NCBI GenBank assembly: GCA_030062745.1
Contig: CP099846.1
Coordinates: forward strand, 186,001-250,000
Direction of reading: 5' to 3'
From: Capitulum mitella
Lineage: Eukaryota > Arthropoda > Thecostraca > Pollicipedomorpha > Pollicipedidae
DNA: 64,000 nt
This document shows positions 34,601-44,205 of the stretch, in pieces (positions within the stretch are counted from its first letter, which is position 1; each line of letters starts with the position of its first letter). The notes under the pieces were generated by a model. That model was given only the letters and a program-made list of their open reading frames with translations, searched no databases and was not told the DNA's origin. The position numbers were made by a program, and so were the translations under genes.

Positions 34601-37600
34601 TGCCGTCCGCTCCGTCAGCTTCCCGAGCCACAATCCAACAAATGGTTGGCGGCTGACGAACAACATAAAACAACGCACCCCGCGACCACCACAACGATTT
34701 TTGTTGTTTAGTCAGCGCAGAGTCATCAACAGAGGTCACTGTTCCAGAGTAAGTTCTCAGAACAAACCAGTGTATCTGGCACGCAGCTGGGACGTCTCAC
34801 AGTTCTTTTCATTTTGCCTGCCCGGCCCATGGGTGCTGGCAGCATAGTATAAACAGCCGTACAGTTATACACCGTTTCCAGGGCTTCCTCTGCCGCAGCT
34901 GTCACTGACCCCCAGCCCCACAATTCCACCTAAATGACCGACTGAGAGAAGCGCAACTGTCTCTGGCATGGCACAGGCTCTCGTAAGTCAATCTCTGCTC
35001 CGCCACGGTCTCTCGTATGCCACAGTCCCTGCCGTGGCACGATCTCTGGTACACCATGGTCCCTGGTATGTCCACGGTCTCTGGTTTGTCACGATCCCAG
35101 GCACGGCACGGTCTCTGGTATGGCACGGTTTCTGGTATGACACCGTCTGTGGTACGTCACGGTTTCCGACATGCCACGGCCTATGGTATGCCGCGGTCTC
35201 CGACATGCCACGGCCTATGGTACGTCGTGGTCTCCGACATGCCACGGTTTCTGGTATGGCGCGGCCTTTGGTATGCCACGGTCTCTGGCATGTCACGGTC
35301 TCTGGCATGTCACACCTCTGGAATGACACGGTCTCCTCTACACCTCACCACTCACCTTCCCGAGCGCCTCCGGGTGGAGCAGCTCCTGGACGGCGACCAG
35401 GCCAAGACCAGCCTCCAGGATGGTGCGACACACCACCTCCAGCACACCCGGGTTGGCCGCCTTGTCAGCGCACAGCCGCTCCAGGTTCCAGGTGGCTAGC
35501 CGGAACACAGGTCGACCGCCGCGGTGGCTCATGAACACCTGGCGCCGGCGGACGGGTCAGTCGCACGGCGACACCACACAGCGCCACACAGCGACACACA
35601 GAGCCAGTCGCCGCGACAGCACCGTACCATACAGCAGTCTCTGATGAACGGATCGCGTACGACGAAACATGCAGTCTTACAGGATTGCAACATAAAGCCG
35701 GATACACGTACAGGACTGACTTGGTTCGACCAACGCAAGATAAAGGCCATTATTTTGCGTCTTGTGATAACAGTTGCCAGGTTTCGACAGGGCAAATGAC
35801 TAAAATCGCATACCCAAAATGTATATTCACGACTAGGAACAAACGACCAAGAGGGAGCACATGCAGTATAGAAATGACCACATACTGCACCTCCTCCGCT
35901 GCCAACAACTCGCACCGTTACGTAAAAACAGCTTCCAGCCGGGGTACGCCACACTTCCTGCACGGCCGCCACAATGAGCGCCGCCACCACCAGCAGGCCC
36001 ACCTCCTCAAGGACGGGCCGGGGCGAGTGCAGGGCCAGCAGCTCGCAGATGTCGCCGGACGCCTCCAGGTACGGCCCGGCGGCCAGGCCGAGCGGTACCG
36101 AGTGCGTGCGCCGGTGGCCGGGCCGGGCGGCGGCCGGCGCCGGCGGCGGCGCGCCCACCTCCGGCGGCGCCGTCACCGACGTCTTCTCGCTGCTGTTGCT
36201 CTCGTGCTCGCTGGCGTCGTCGAGCGTGAAGTAGTGGCGCAGCACGCCGACCGAGCGGCGCGACACGCCGCGCACCTTGGCCAGCTGGCGCAGCGAGCGG
36301 AAGCCGCCCTTCTTGTCGCGGTACTGCACGATCCGGTCGGCCGTCTCCTGGCAGATGAACTGCACCTGCATCAGGTCGAAGATCGTGGCCGTGTTGATGT
36401 TGATCTTGTGCGGCGAGCCGGAGCCCGGCGTGCTCCCCGGGCTGTCCGGGACAAAGCATGACGTCGTCCCCGGCACCCTGCCGACGGCCAAAACGTCAGA
36501 TACACTGAAACTATGATATCACCGGAACCCTGCTGGCAGCCAGGACATCATTATAATGTGCGCATTATGACGTCAACGAGATCCTTCTGGCAGCCTGGAC
36601 GTCGTGTTCATGTGGACACTATGACATCACTGGCATCCTGCCAGCAGCCATGTCGTGTCACGCAGTGCTGGAAAGATAATGTGGCACGAACTCCTTTGGT
36701 CTGCTTGACAGCGCATATTCACAATGGTTCGCTTGAAGACCCTGTTTGTCATTTTGATCTACGGACAGCTGGCTTCGATCACACCTTTATGGTGGCCCTA
36801 TTTCAGGACAGAGCAAGTCAGTGAACAAACATGAAATATTGTTCCAATACTGCCAAAAAATGGGCAAATGACGCAACAACGGCCAGGGCAGTTGCAGTAC
36901 GACTAAAAGTGGGGGGGGGGCATTCGTTCAGGGGACGCCGACTTCCACGGGGGCGTCAATCCCAGGAGGGGCACCATCTTCTTGGAATGAGATTGGTATC
37001 ATGCTTAGAGAGATTTAACTGCACGCATCTCGACGCCTTTTTATACCGAGATAAATATATACGAATGGAACCCAGAGAGCCAGATGAAGTGGATTCTTTT
37101 TGCCATTTTGATGTCTGAACGGGGGCGCCATGGAGCGCCAAGTCTGTGAGGGATGCCTGATGATAGCAATTAAGTTTATAGCGTTCGGAATACATTATCA
37201 CATCGGCGCCCACAGGTAGGTCTGATCTGTACCTGCCTCCCGGCCCGTAAAGGGTTCCTGTCTTTTAAGATGTGCCTGGTCTGTGAGAGGCGCCGAGTCC
37301 CTGAACTGAAACGGATGTGTACGGGATGGGGCGCCCGACCTGTATGATGCGCCAAATATATGAGGGATGTCCGATCCGTTGGAGGGCGCCTGGTTTGGGA
37401 GGGGCGCCGTGTAAGCGATTGTAAGGGGCGCCTGGCGACGGCGATTCGGGTTTTGCGGGACCTCCGACTGTACGGTTACATGACGTCCTAAAAGGCGACT
37501 AATCTGAACAAGGGCGCCTGACCTGTAAGAGGTGCGTGCCTTGTAAAATGTGCCTGGTCTGCGTGGGGTCCCAAGACCCGTACGGGGGACTGGTCAATCC

Positions 37601-40600
37601 AGAAAAGCCATGTATGTGAGGGGTGCCTAATCTGTACGGGGCTCCCCGATTGAAAAGGGCGCCGAGCCTCAGAGGGGTGTCAGCTCTGTATTCGGGGGGA
37701 GGGTTTCCTGGCCTGTAAGGGGGCCTGCCTCGTAGATGTGCCTGGTCTGTGAGAAGGACCAGTCTTCAGAGGGGCTTCATTTGTGAGGGATGAGAGGGAG
37801 CTTGGCCTGGAAGGGACTCCGAGTCGACGAGGAGTGTTTGATCTGTAAATGGGGGAGGAGGCTGAAGGGTGATTGTTACTTACGGAATGAAAAACGCCGT
37901 ACTCCAGGCAAAACATATCCCGGATTTCGGCCACTCCTTGTGGCTAGGTTTAAGAACTCCTTTTGTCAGTTTGCTTCAGTCTTTTTGCTTCAGCATAAAG
38001 GAGGTGCCCGCACCACAAGCCAAAAAGTTCGAAGGGTACGTCTCCCTCATCCCCTCCGTTGCTACGCCCATGACAACAGCTGAAAAAAACCAGTAAGTTC
38101 TGATTCCCCCTTAGGCTGTTACTACATCAACAAAATGAAAACACTTCAGATATTCAAGTATGTCAGAGAAAAACGTCCCACGCTGTCAAACTGCACTTCG
38201 CAGTGCCGTGGGGCAGAATGCTGCTGCCAGGGATGCGTACCACAACATCACGAGAAATATAAGGGATAATCGCTCAGTATCTGAGTCGCTGCACACCACC
38301 ACTGACCGACCTGGCAGCGGCGCGGCCCACGCAGAGGGCGGCTCTGATCCGGTGCAGTCGAGCGGCGCCCACTCCGTTCACCAGGGCCAGGTCCTCCAGC
38401 TGGGTGAAGCCGCCGAGCGCGGCGCGGTGCGCCACGATGTTGGCGGCCAGCGGCGCCGAAAGGCCTGGTACCTGCGCCAGCTGCTCCTCTGTGGCCGTGT
38501 TCACGTCCAGTGCCGTCGACTGCGGCGGACAAACGGCGTCAGAGACGGCAGACAGACGACGTCAGAGGAGACAGCAAACAGACGGCGTCAGAGGAGACGG
38601 CAGACAGACGGCGTCAGAGGAGACAGCAGACGGACAGCGTTAGAGGAGACAGCAGACGGACGGCGTCAGAGGAGACGACAGACAGACGGCGTCACAGGAA
38701 ACAGCAGACAGACGGCGTCAGAGGAGACGGCAGACAGATGGCGTCAGAGGGGACGGCAGACGGGCATTGTACGAGGAGACAGGGCAAAATCCATAAATCC
38801 GATGTTACAGGAGACGGTGTGAGAGGAGAAGGCGGGCAGACGCCGTTAGACGAGTCAGCAGACAATGCCACAGGAGACGGTAGACTGAAGGAGTCAGAGG
38901 AGACAGGGCAAAACCCCCAAATCATCCCCCAAATCTGCTTACTCCAAAATGAAGAACAGTCTCAATGGCAAAGTGACAACTCATCAAGATTCCTAGTTTA
39001 CAGCATCAGTCATTTGGGGTCCGTCAAAAAAACAGGGTGCAATGATTCGCACGCAGCCATGTCACACTACAGCTTGCCCTACCACGTTGGATCTTTCTGC
39101 ATCAACGCGACAATGATACCATACACAGGGCGTAGGAGCCTGGGGGAGGGGCAGGGGGTAGCTGCTCCCCCGATTTTGAGCAACATTTAGCGGTGCATGG
39201 AGAGAAACCCTATGGCGGTGCATGGAGAATAACGAGGTAAAAATCGCGTTAGTCCCCGCCCCATCCCTACAGAGGTTCCGACACTACTGACCGTACATCC
39301 TGCGGCCAGATAATGGATCTGTCTCCTACCAAAGATCACCGCTGTATGCTGTATCAACCAAAGATCACCGCTGTTGCTGCATCAACCAAAGATCACCGCT
39401 GTATGCTGCATCAACCAAAGATCACCGCTGTATGCTGCATCAACCAAAGATCACCGCTGTATGCTGCATCAACCAAAGATCACCGCTGTATGCTGCATCA
39501 ACCAAAGATCACCGCTGTATGCTGCATCAACCAAAGATCACCGCTGTATGCTGCATCAACCAAAGATCACCGCTGTATGCTGTATCAACCAAAGATCACC
39601 GCTGTTGCTGCATCAACCAAAGATCACCGCTGTATGCTGCATCAACCAAAGATCACCGCTGTTGCTGCATCAGCCATCACTTTCCGAACTCAGTCTGCCG
39701 GGAACGCTGAAGATCAAGGTAGCGTGATATTGCGGCAATGTGACAACAAGGTACTGCATTATCCCCGAGAGTGCAGCGCTGGCTTCTTGTGTCCGCATCT
39801 ACTTCGTGTCCGGTCCCGTGTCTGTTTCCGTGCCCGCATCCGCGTCTGTGTCCGTCTTTGTGGCCGTCTCCGTGTCCATGGCAGTGCCAATGTCCGTGGC
39901 GGCGGCTTTGGCTGCGGTTATGTATGTGACTGCTGTTGTCGGGATTTCTGGTTCAGCGTCATGCGCCTAACCTTTTGCTCTTGACATCATCCAGCAGTAC
40001 AATAAAACACGTCTAACTCCCGCTCCTGGCACTGCCTAGCAACATAATTAAGCACGCCCAACCCCCGCTCTTGACAACGTCCAGCAATACAATTACGCCC
40101 AACCTTCGCTCTTGACAATGCCCAACAAGACCATTAAAAAGTCCTAGCCTGCCCCTGGCACCGCTAAACAATACAGCAAAACGCGTCTAACCCTCGCTCT
40201 TGACACCACCCGCTAATGTAATTACACTCGTGTAACCGTCGCTATTGACACCGCCCAGCAATACAACTGCATACGTTTAAGCCACGCTTCGGACGTCGGC
40301 CGGCGATAGAGGCGCGCACATGCCGCCTCCTATCTGCGTGGTGCGCTATCTGTTTGCGTCCGGCGACCGTTGGATTAGCTGCATGCCGCACTCATGAGGA
40401 CGGCTGCCGAGATAGTGGTTGTCCCACGGCACGGCCCGCTACAAAGGCGGCATTCAAACGCCGCTCAGGGCGGGAAGCGGCCCTGACCCGTTCAAGTCTT
40501 GGATACGGCTCCGGGCGGATGGTGCCCCTGATCAGGTCAGGTCGGGGCACGGCTCCAGATAGACTGTGTCCCTGACCAGGTCAGGTTAGGCACACGGCTC

Positions 40601-42216
40601 CGGGCGGATTGTGTCCCTGATCAGGTCAGGCCAGGGACACGGCTCTGGGTGGACTGTGTCCCTGATAAGGGTACCTGATACGGGCACGGCTCCGAGTGGA
40701 TTGTGTCCCTGATCAGGTCAGGTCAGGAACACGGCTCTAAGCAGGTTTGGTCCCTGATTAGGTCAGGTCAGAGACACGGGTCCAGGCAGGCTGTGTCCCT
40801 AATCAGGTCAGGCCAGGGACGCGGCGCCGCTGGATCGCGTCCCCGGTAAGGACAGGGTCACCGACGGGCGTCCAGCGTTCGGTCGCTGTGCCTGCCCAGA
40901 CTGACAAAAGGAGGCCCGGTAGTGCAGTGTCCAGCTTAACATGCTCGCAATGGAGTCACGCCCGTAGATCATTACCAAAGACACTAGGCCTCGTCGCGAC
41001 AAAATGGTCTTTCTGAGAAGGTCAGGCTGCCACAGTGCGACCTCCGCTCGTGATAATATTAGGAAATGTTGCTGAAGGCAATGGCAGACCGATAAAAAAC
41101 ATCCTTTTTACTTCCCTTCGTCGTCCGACAGTGCACTCTCACACAGTTCCAAAAAAGCAGCCATTGGGTTTTGAAGAATCTCAATTCCGAGCTGTTTTCC
41201 GTCGTGAGTTTGTCCTTCAGGATCTATGAACGGTGAACAATCTGGCGACAATTGTGGTCGTGACACGCTCGTGTGCGGCCGAACACCGCTGAGCCGCGGG
41301 TCAGACGACAACCCTGACTCACGGCTCCGTGATCCGCAGCTGTCGTGATCAGCAGCAGCACGGATCACGGCAGCCGTCCGAGCGCCGGCTGCCGGTCCCG
41401 GTGACCGCCGGTCCCGTTCGGACACGGTCAGTCGGCACCGTGTGACCTCTGCTCTGCCGGCGGCGGCAGCCGCCGTGGATGGCGGGATGTCGGCCGGAGG
41501 ACCGGCTCTCTGTCAGCACCGACCGGCGCGCGTGGCCGAGGCCGGGGCACCGTCGACCTGAACTCGAGTTCGGCTCGAGCTCAGGCTCGGCTCTTCGAAT
41601 GCAACGCAAAGCTGTCCGGAAACACCTTACATGTAGTGTTTCCTGAAGCGTGCAACCACCATCCAATGGCGAAGTAGGTTCGTTGCTCGTGGACACAGGT
41701 AGGCAGGCACACGGGAAAGACAAGGCAATCCAGTTTTTTCTGGCCGTTCCAAATGACTGTGGCAGGTGCAAACGATACCCAGGATCTGACCAAAAGGTGT
41801 GGTGCTTGGCAGCTACACAAACATTGTTAAGCCAACTGGTAATCGCATTAAGACCCGAAAAACGGGTGCGGAATGGAAAACGGGAAAGAAACGCCTACAG
41901 CGCACCGTGAAGAGACGCAGAAGAACGGATAAAATTTGTCTCTCCTCTCTTGTATGGGTAAGCAGGCACCGACTAGAATATCGAGAGTGCGTTCCTCTGG
42001 ATGCACGCCTGAGGTGTTCCTAACGAGACACTGCCTTGAGTGGGTCAGTCTACCCACCTTGTAGCCGGCGCCGAGCATGTTGAAGGTGGCGCTGATGTCC
42101 TTCTTCCGGAGGCGTTGCCGGAAGCTGCGTCGCATATGGCCTCGCCGCGCCACGTCAGGAGCAACGCCGACCGATAACGCCAGCTCCGAGGCCGGCGCAC
42201 TGTTCCGCTGTCCCAT
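31416..42216 (-). CDS. EEPD1: EEPD1-like endonuclease/exonuclease/phosphatase family domain protein
   Basis: Eight exons encode 611 aa (human EEPD1 has 569): 42216-42058, 38519-38311, 36477-36003, 35538-35356, 33447-33229, 32810-32615, 32137-31994 and 31666-31416. All joins are in phase. Human EEPD1 is reported to act in DNA replication-fork repair and in cholesterol efflux signalling. The domains are an N-terminal MGQRNSAP (a likely myristoylated glycine, as in EEPD1), a first helix-hairpin-helix unit (57-117, VNTATEEQLAQVPGL), a second (146-207, ININTATIFDLM), a linker, and an EEP domain (290-565: RPVFRLATWNLE, VAVQELL, VVGDFS, FSNIW, GWRWGGVVSAHCPV). A charged C-terminal helix follows. The metal-site residues N299 and E333 are kept, as are D472 and H556. 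GDFN reads GDFS, SDH reads SAH, and the N-x-H-L strand reads A-V-R-L, so nuclease activity is doubtful. Confidence 0.93.
31994..32137 (-). CDS. EEPD1: EEPD1 exon 7
   Basis: Residues 481-528: FEVLRRHQFHPVVP, TNVTG, ASRFSNIWMTEHTEASFTG. It matches the human block ending DNIWISK-FTG in position and spacing. Acceptor is GTATGTCGGCAG, donor CCG|GTGAGA. Confidence 0.93.
32615..32810 (-). CDS. EEPD1: EEPD1 exon 6
   Basis: Residues 416-480. The strand VDKFHFSVIAVRLRW lacks the usual Asn and His of the N-x-H-L motif. The exon ends DEKDILVVGDFSRPPDDS, and the donor is TCAG|GTACCC, phase 1. Confidence 0.93.
33229..33447 (-). CDS. EEPD1: EEPD1 exon 5
   Basis: Residues 343-415: CTELNTPSLHKVRNWQG, GAWRWAVSE, GFLYDASKGVELR, SPYVGKFK. 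Acceptor is GACTCCCGTCCGCAG, donor AAG|GTGAGA. Confidence 0.95.
33470..33510 (+). repeat. (AGGTC)n-type short array by EEPD1 exon 5
   Basis: CAGGTCAGGTCAGGTCAGC on the plus strand. On the gene strand this is TGACC repeats that start about 20 bases upstream of the exon 5 acceptor. Confidence 0.8.
34960..35335 (+). repeat. ~20-bp minisatellite in EEPD1 intron 4
   Basis: Units like CACGGTCTCTGGTATGGCA and CACGGTCTCCGACATGC, about 18 copies. The array ends about 20 bases from the exon 4 donor. Confidence 0.92.
35356..35538 (-). CDS. EEPD1: EEPD1 exon 4 (start of EEP domain)
   Basis: Residues 282-342: GRPVFRLATWNLE, NPGVLEVVCRTILE, VAVQELL. Contains the metal-binding Asn299 and Glu333 positions. 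Donor is AAG|GTGAGT. Confidence 0.95.
36003..36477 (-). CDS. EEPD1: EEPD1 exon 3 (second helix-hairpin-helix unit and linker)
   Basis: Residues 123-281. The unit is ININTATIFDLM, ETADRIVQYRDKKGGFRSLR and VRGVSRRSV. A Ser/Pro/Ala-rich linker follows. I chose the donor GAG|GTGGGC because it gives the phase needed by exon 4 and a length like the human linker. Confidence 0.88.
37200..37830 (+). repeat. Degenerate minisatellite in EEPD1 intron 2
   Basis: Loose phrases such as GGTCTGTGAGGGGCGCC, GCCTGATCTGTAAGGG and GCCTGGTCTGTGAGAAGG recur over about 600 bases. Confidence 0.7.
38311..38519 (-). CDS. EEPD1: EEPD1 exon 2 (first helix-hairpin-helix unit)
   Basis: Residues 54-122, holding VNTATEEQ, VPGLSAPLAANIVAHR, GGFTQLEDLALVNGVGA and LHRIR. 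The acceptor TTTGTCCGCCGCAG is fed by a pyrimidine-rich minisatellite. Donor GCCAG|GTCGGT leaves two bases. Confidence 0.93.
38521..38775 (+). repeat. ~26-bp minisatellite abutting the EEPD1 exon 2 acceptor
   Basis: Units like GGCGTCAGAGGAGACGGCAG and AGACAGACGGCGTCAGAGGA, about nine copies, with weaker copies to about 38910. On the gene strand the unit is CT-rich and supplies the polypyrimidine tract of the acceptor. Confidence 0.93.
39329..39674 (+). repeat. 29-bp minisatellite, 12 units, in EEPD1 intron 1
   Basis: Unit CCAAAGATCACCGCTGTATG followed by CTGCATCAA. Three variants occur in the order A B C C C C C C A B C B: A has CTGTATCAA, B lacks one base pair of letters (GCTGTTGCTG), and C is the main form. 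Confidence 0.97.
39968..40290 (+). repeat. Degenerate ~57-bp tandem repeat in EEPD1 intron 1
   Basis: Phrases CGCTCTTGACA, CAGCAATACAATTA and CGTCTAACC recur about five to six times. Confidence 0.75.
40501..40850 (+). repeat. ~46-bp minisatellite in EEPD1 intron 1
   Basis: About eight units built from ACACGGCTCCGGGCGGAT, TGTGTCCCTGATCAGG and TCAGGTCAGG. Confidence 0.92.
42058..42216 (-). CDS. EEPD1: EEPD1 exon 1 (start exon)
   Basis: Encodes MGQRNSAP through FNMLGAGYK (residues 1-53). The end aligns with the human stretch before the first helix-hairpin-helix unit. Donor is AAG|GTGGGT, phase 0. The ATG is preceded at two bases by CGGCTTTCCAG, a plausible acceptor, so the exon may begin at 42218. 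The assignment rests on weak similarity, matching phase and the MG start. Confidence 0.7.
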
Positions 42217-42219
42217 TCC

Positions 42220-42535
42220 TGGAAAGCCGAGGCGTGCTGTGAGCTGGGAACAACTCGGGACTGCTCCTTTGTTCCATATCTGACAACACAGGCGAGCTGT
42301 GAACTGGGGACAACCCGCGGTTATCCCTGACAACAGACACGTCATGTGAACTGGGGAAACTCGGGGCTGGTCCTCTGCTCCACCCCTCACGACAGAGGCT
42401 CCGAGCTCGGCATCGATTCGCGGGACCGCTTCTTTAGCTCATCCATGGCAATAGAGGCGTGCTGTGAGCTGGGGAAACTCGACGGAAGAAGGTGTTGCTC
42501 CGCTGCTTCATTTTCGTCAAACCCGTTGTGAGCCC
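42220..42535 (+). repeat. Degenerate ~60-bp repeat adjoining the EEPD1 start codon
   Basis: Phrase GCTGTGAGCTGGGGAAACTC recurs with GCTGTGAACTGGGGACAACC, CATGTGAACTGGGGAAACTC and GCTGTGAGCTGGGAACAACT. The gene-proximal unit contains the EEPD1 ATG. Confidence 0.8.
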
Positions 42536-42779
42536 CGGAAGGTGAGGCGATAGTGGTACGCTAGGGCGGGGCGGGGTCCGAGCGACTACAGGGCTTGGTC
42601 AGCCGAGACAGGAGCTGGCGGCTGCCGTTGGCCAGGTGCCTCGGACAGCTGGCAGTCCGTGCCAAGGCCTCCCACCGTGGCGGTCACCGTCTCTGTCGTC
42701 CCCGTCGACGCAACCGTGACCCTCTCCCAGGGAAGTGGCGGCCACTTAACGCGGAAGGGTCCCCTGACGGCAACCTAGC

Positions 42780-43000
42780 AAGGCTGGGGCGCCGTGGTAA
42801 CGTGGCAGGAATAACGTGATGGTCATCAAACAAGGGTGTGGTGCCGTGATAACGTGGGATGGGCACCGTGACACCCTGCCAGGCAGTCCCCGGTACCGAG
42901 ACGGTCATTCAACGTGGGAAGGGTACTGTGGCGCTGTTATCTCACACGGGAGAGGTGCTATGGTTGTTATGGAAACGTGGGAGGAGCAATGTGATGCTGT
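42780..43000 (+). repeat. Degenerate ~45-bp repeat
   Basis: GTGCCGTGATAACGTGGGA-like phrases (CGTGGTAACGTGG, GGCACCGTGACA, GGTACTGTGGCG) recur about five times upstream of EEPD1 exon 1. Confidence 0.65.
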
Positions 43001-43518
43001 TGTCTTGCCCGAAGAGCTGGTAATAATCTGTTCTCTGTTTGTGGACTCGGAAGGTATTTCCGCAAAAAGGGATCTAAATCGAGCTACATTAAAAGCATGT
43101 TGCAGTAATACCCTTGCACAGTAAAAAAAAAAACATTCATTCACTCGTAGAAGAAATTGACGGAGCACTCCGAACAACGCAAGACGGACTGCACGACAGC
43201 TGAGAATTCGGATTTGAATGATTCGAAAATTCGGCCGAATATTCCGATTCGGCGAATGTTCGTCGCCGGCCGGAACACTTAAGTTCCGTAACTTGTTCAT
43301 GCAACTGTGGATCGGTACGATTTTCACATACTGTTCTGAACGTACCTTTTGGGATGAAATGATACCAACTTCAAACGATTCGAATATTCGATCCGAATAT
43401 TCCGATGTACCAATATGAACATTCCAATCCAAAAACTTATCCGAGTTCCCAGTTTTAAATGTAACCCAATACGTCCTGGCTTTGCATCACAGCCGATTTA
43501 CGGTGCAGTGACGCCAGG

Positions 43519-43669
43519 CAGGGGCGCAGTCAGGATTTTCTTCGGGGAGCTCCGTGTTACCTGAAATCATGCGAAAACCGCCTGCTGGGAAGACGATGTG
43601 CAATAGTTTCCACAAAAAAGCGGGGCCTAAGGGGAGGCGGCCCCCGGGCCTCCTTTGGCTGTGCCGGTG
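43519..43669 (+). mobile_element. hAT-like MITE, 151 bp
   Basis: Starts CAGGGGCGCAGTCAGGATTT. Its other end, read inward, is CACCGGCACAGCCAAAGG, an imperfect inverted pair. It is flanked by ACGCCAGG (43511-43518) and ACGCCAAG (43670-43677), an 8-bp duplication with one mismatch. Confidence 0.75.
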
Positions 43670-44048
43670 ACGCCAAGCAATGTAGATCACGTGATACAAG
43701 CCGCCGTAAATAGTGGCGTCTGGAACGGCTCTGAAACCGTACAGTTCTGTGAGCAACACTGGACCGACAGTTAGAATCAAGCATGAATTTTTCACTGATA
43801 CTTGATATTCCGGCGTCTTTCGCTGCAGCCCACCTAAAAGGCTAGATCCATGCCTCCTACTGACGCGACCTAAATGGAAGAAGCATACGATGCACCTAGG
43901 TGGCTGGCATCACATCTATGAATGATGCGCCAGTGTGTCCCATATCGAGCCAAACAGTCTCCCTTTATCGAGCTCGTTTTTACTGCAGTCGGTCGCAATG
44001 TTAACCAATCATAGATCTCACCAGACCCTTGTCAATGACAGCCCCCGA

Positions 44049-44205
44049 CATAGGCACAGCCAAGGAGGGCCCGGGGCCCGGCCCTCCTACGGCCCTCATT
44101 TTTTTGTGAAAACCATTACACATTGTCTTATCGGTAGGCGGTTTTCGTATGTTTCCAGTTCACGTTCAGTTCGTCCCCCATAAGAAAATCCTGACTGCGC
44201 CCCTG
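44049..44205 (-). mobile_element. hAT-like MITE, opposite-orientation copy
   Basis: Same family as 43519-43669 but inverted; its ends read CATAGGCACAGCCAAGG and, inward from 44205, CAGGGGCGCAGTCAGGATTT. A clean target duplication is not visible. With the first copy it makes a 687-bp foldback. Confidence 0.7.

Noticed and set aside
35685-36461. 258-codon plus-strand frame
   Set aside because: Antisense shadow of EEPD1 exon 3 in GC-rich DNA; the minus strand carries the conserved helix-hairpin-helix protein.
38160-39190. Plus-strand frames with RGDGRQTASEETA repeats
   Set aside because: Translation of the ~26-bp array next to EEPD1 exon 2, antisense to the gene.
39313-39984. 223-codon plus-strand frame rich in TKDHRCMLHQPKITAV repeats
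   Set aside because: It is the translation of the 29-bp intronic array of EEPD1; all three frames are open across it.
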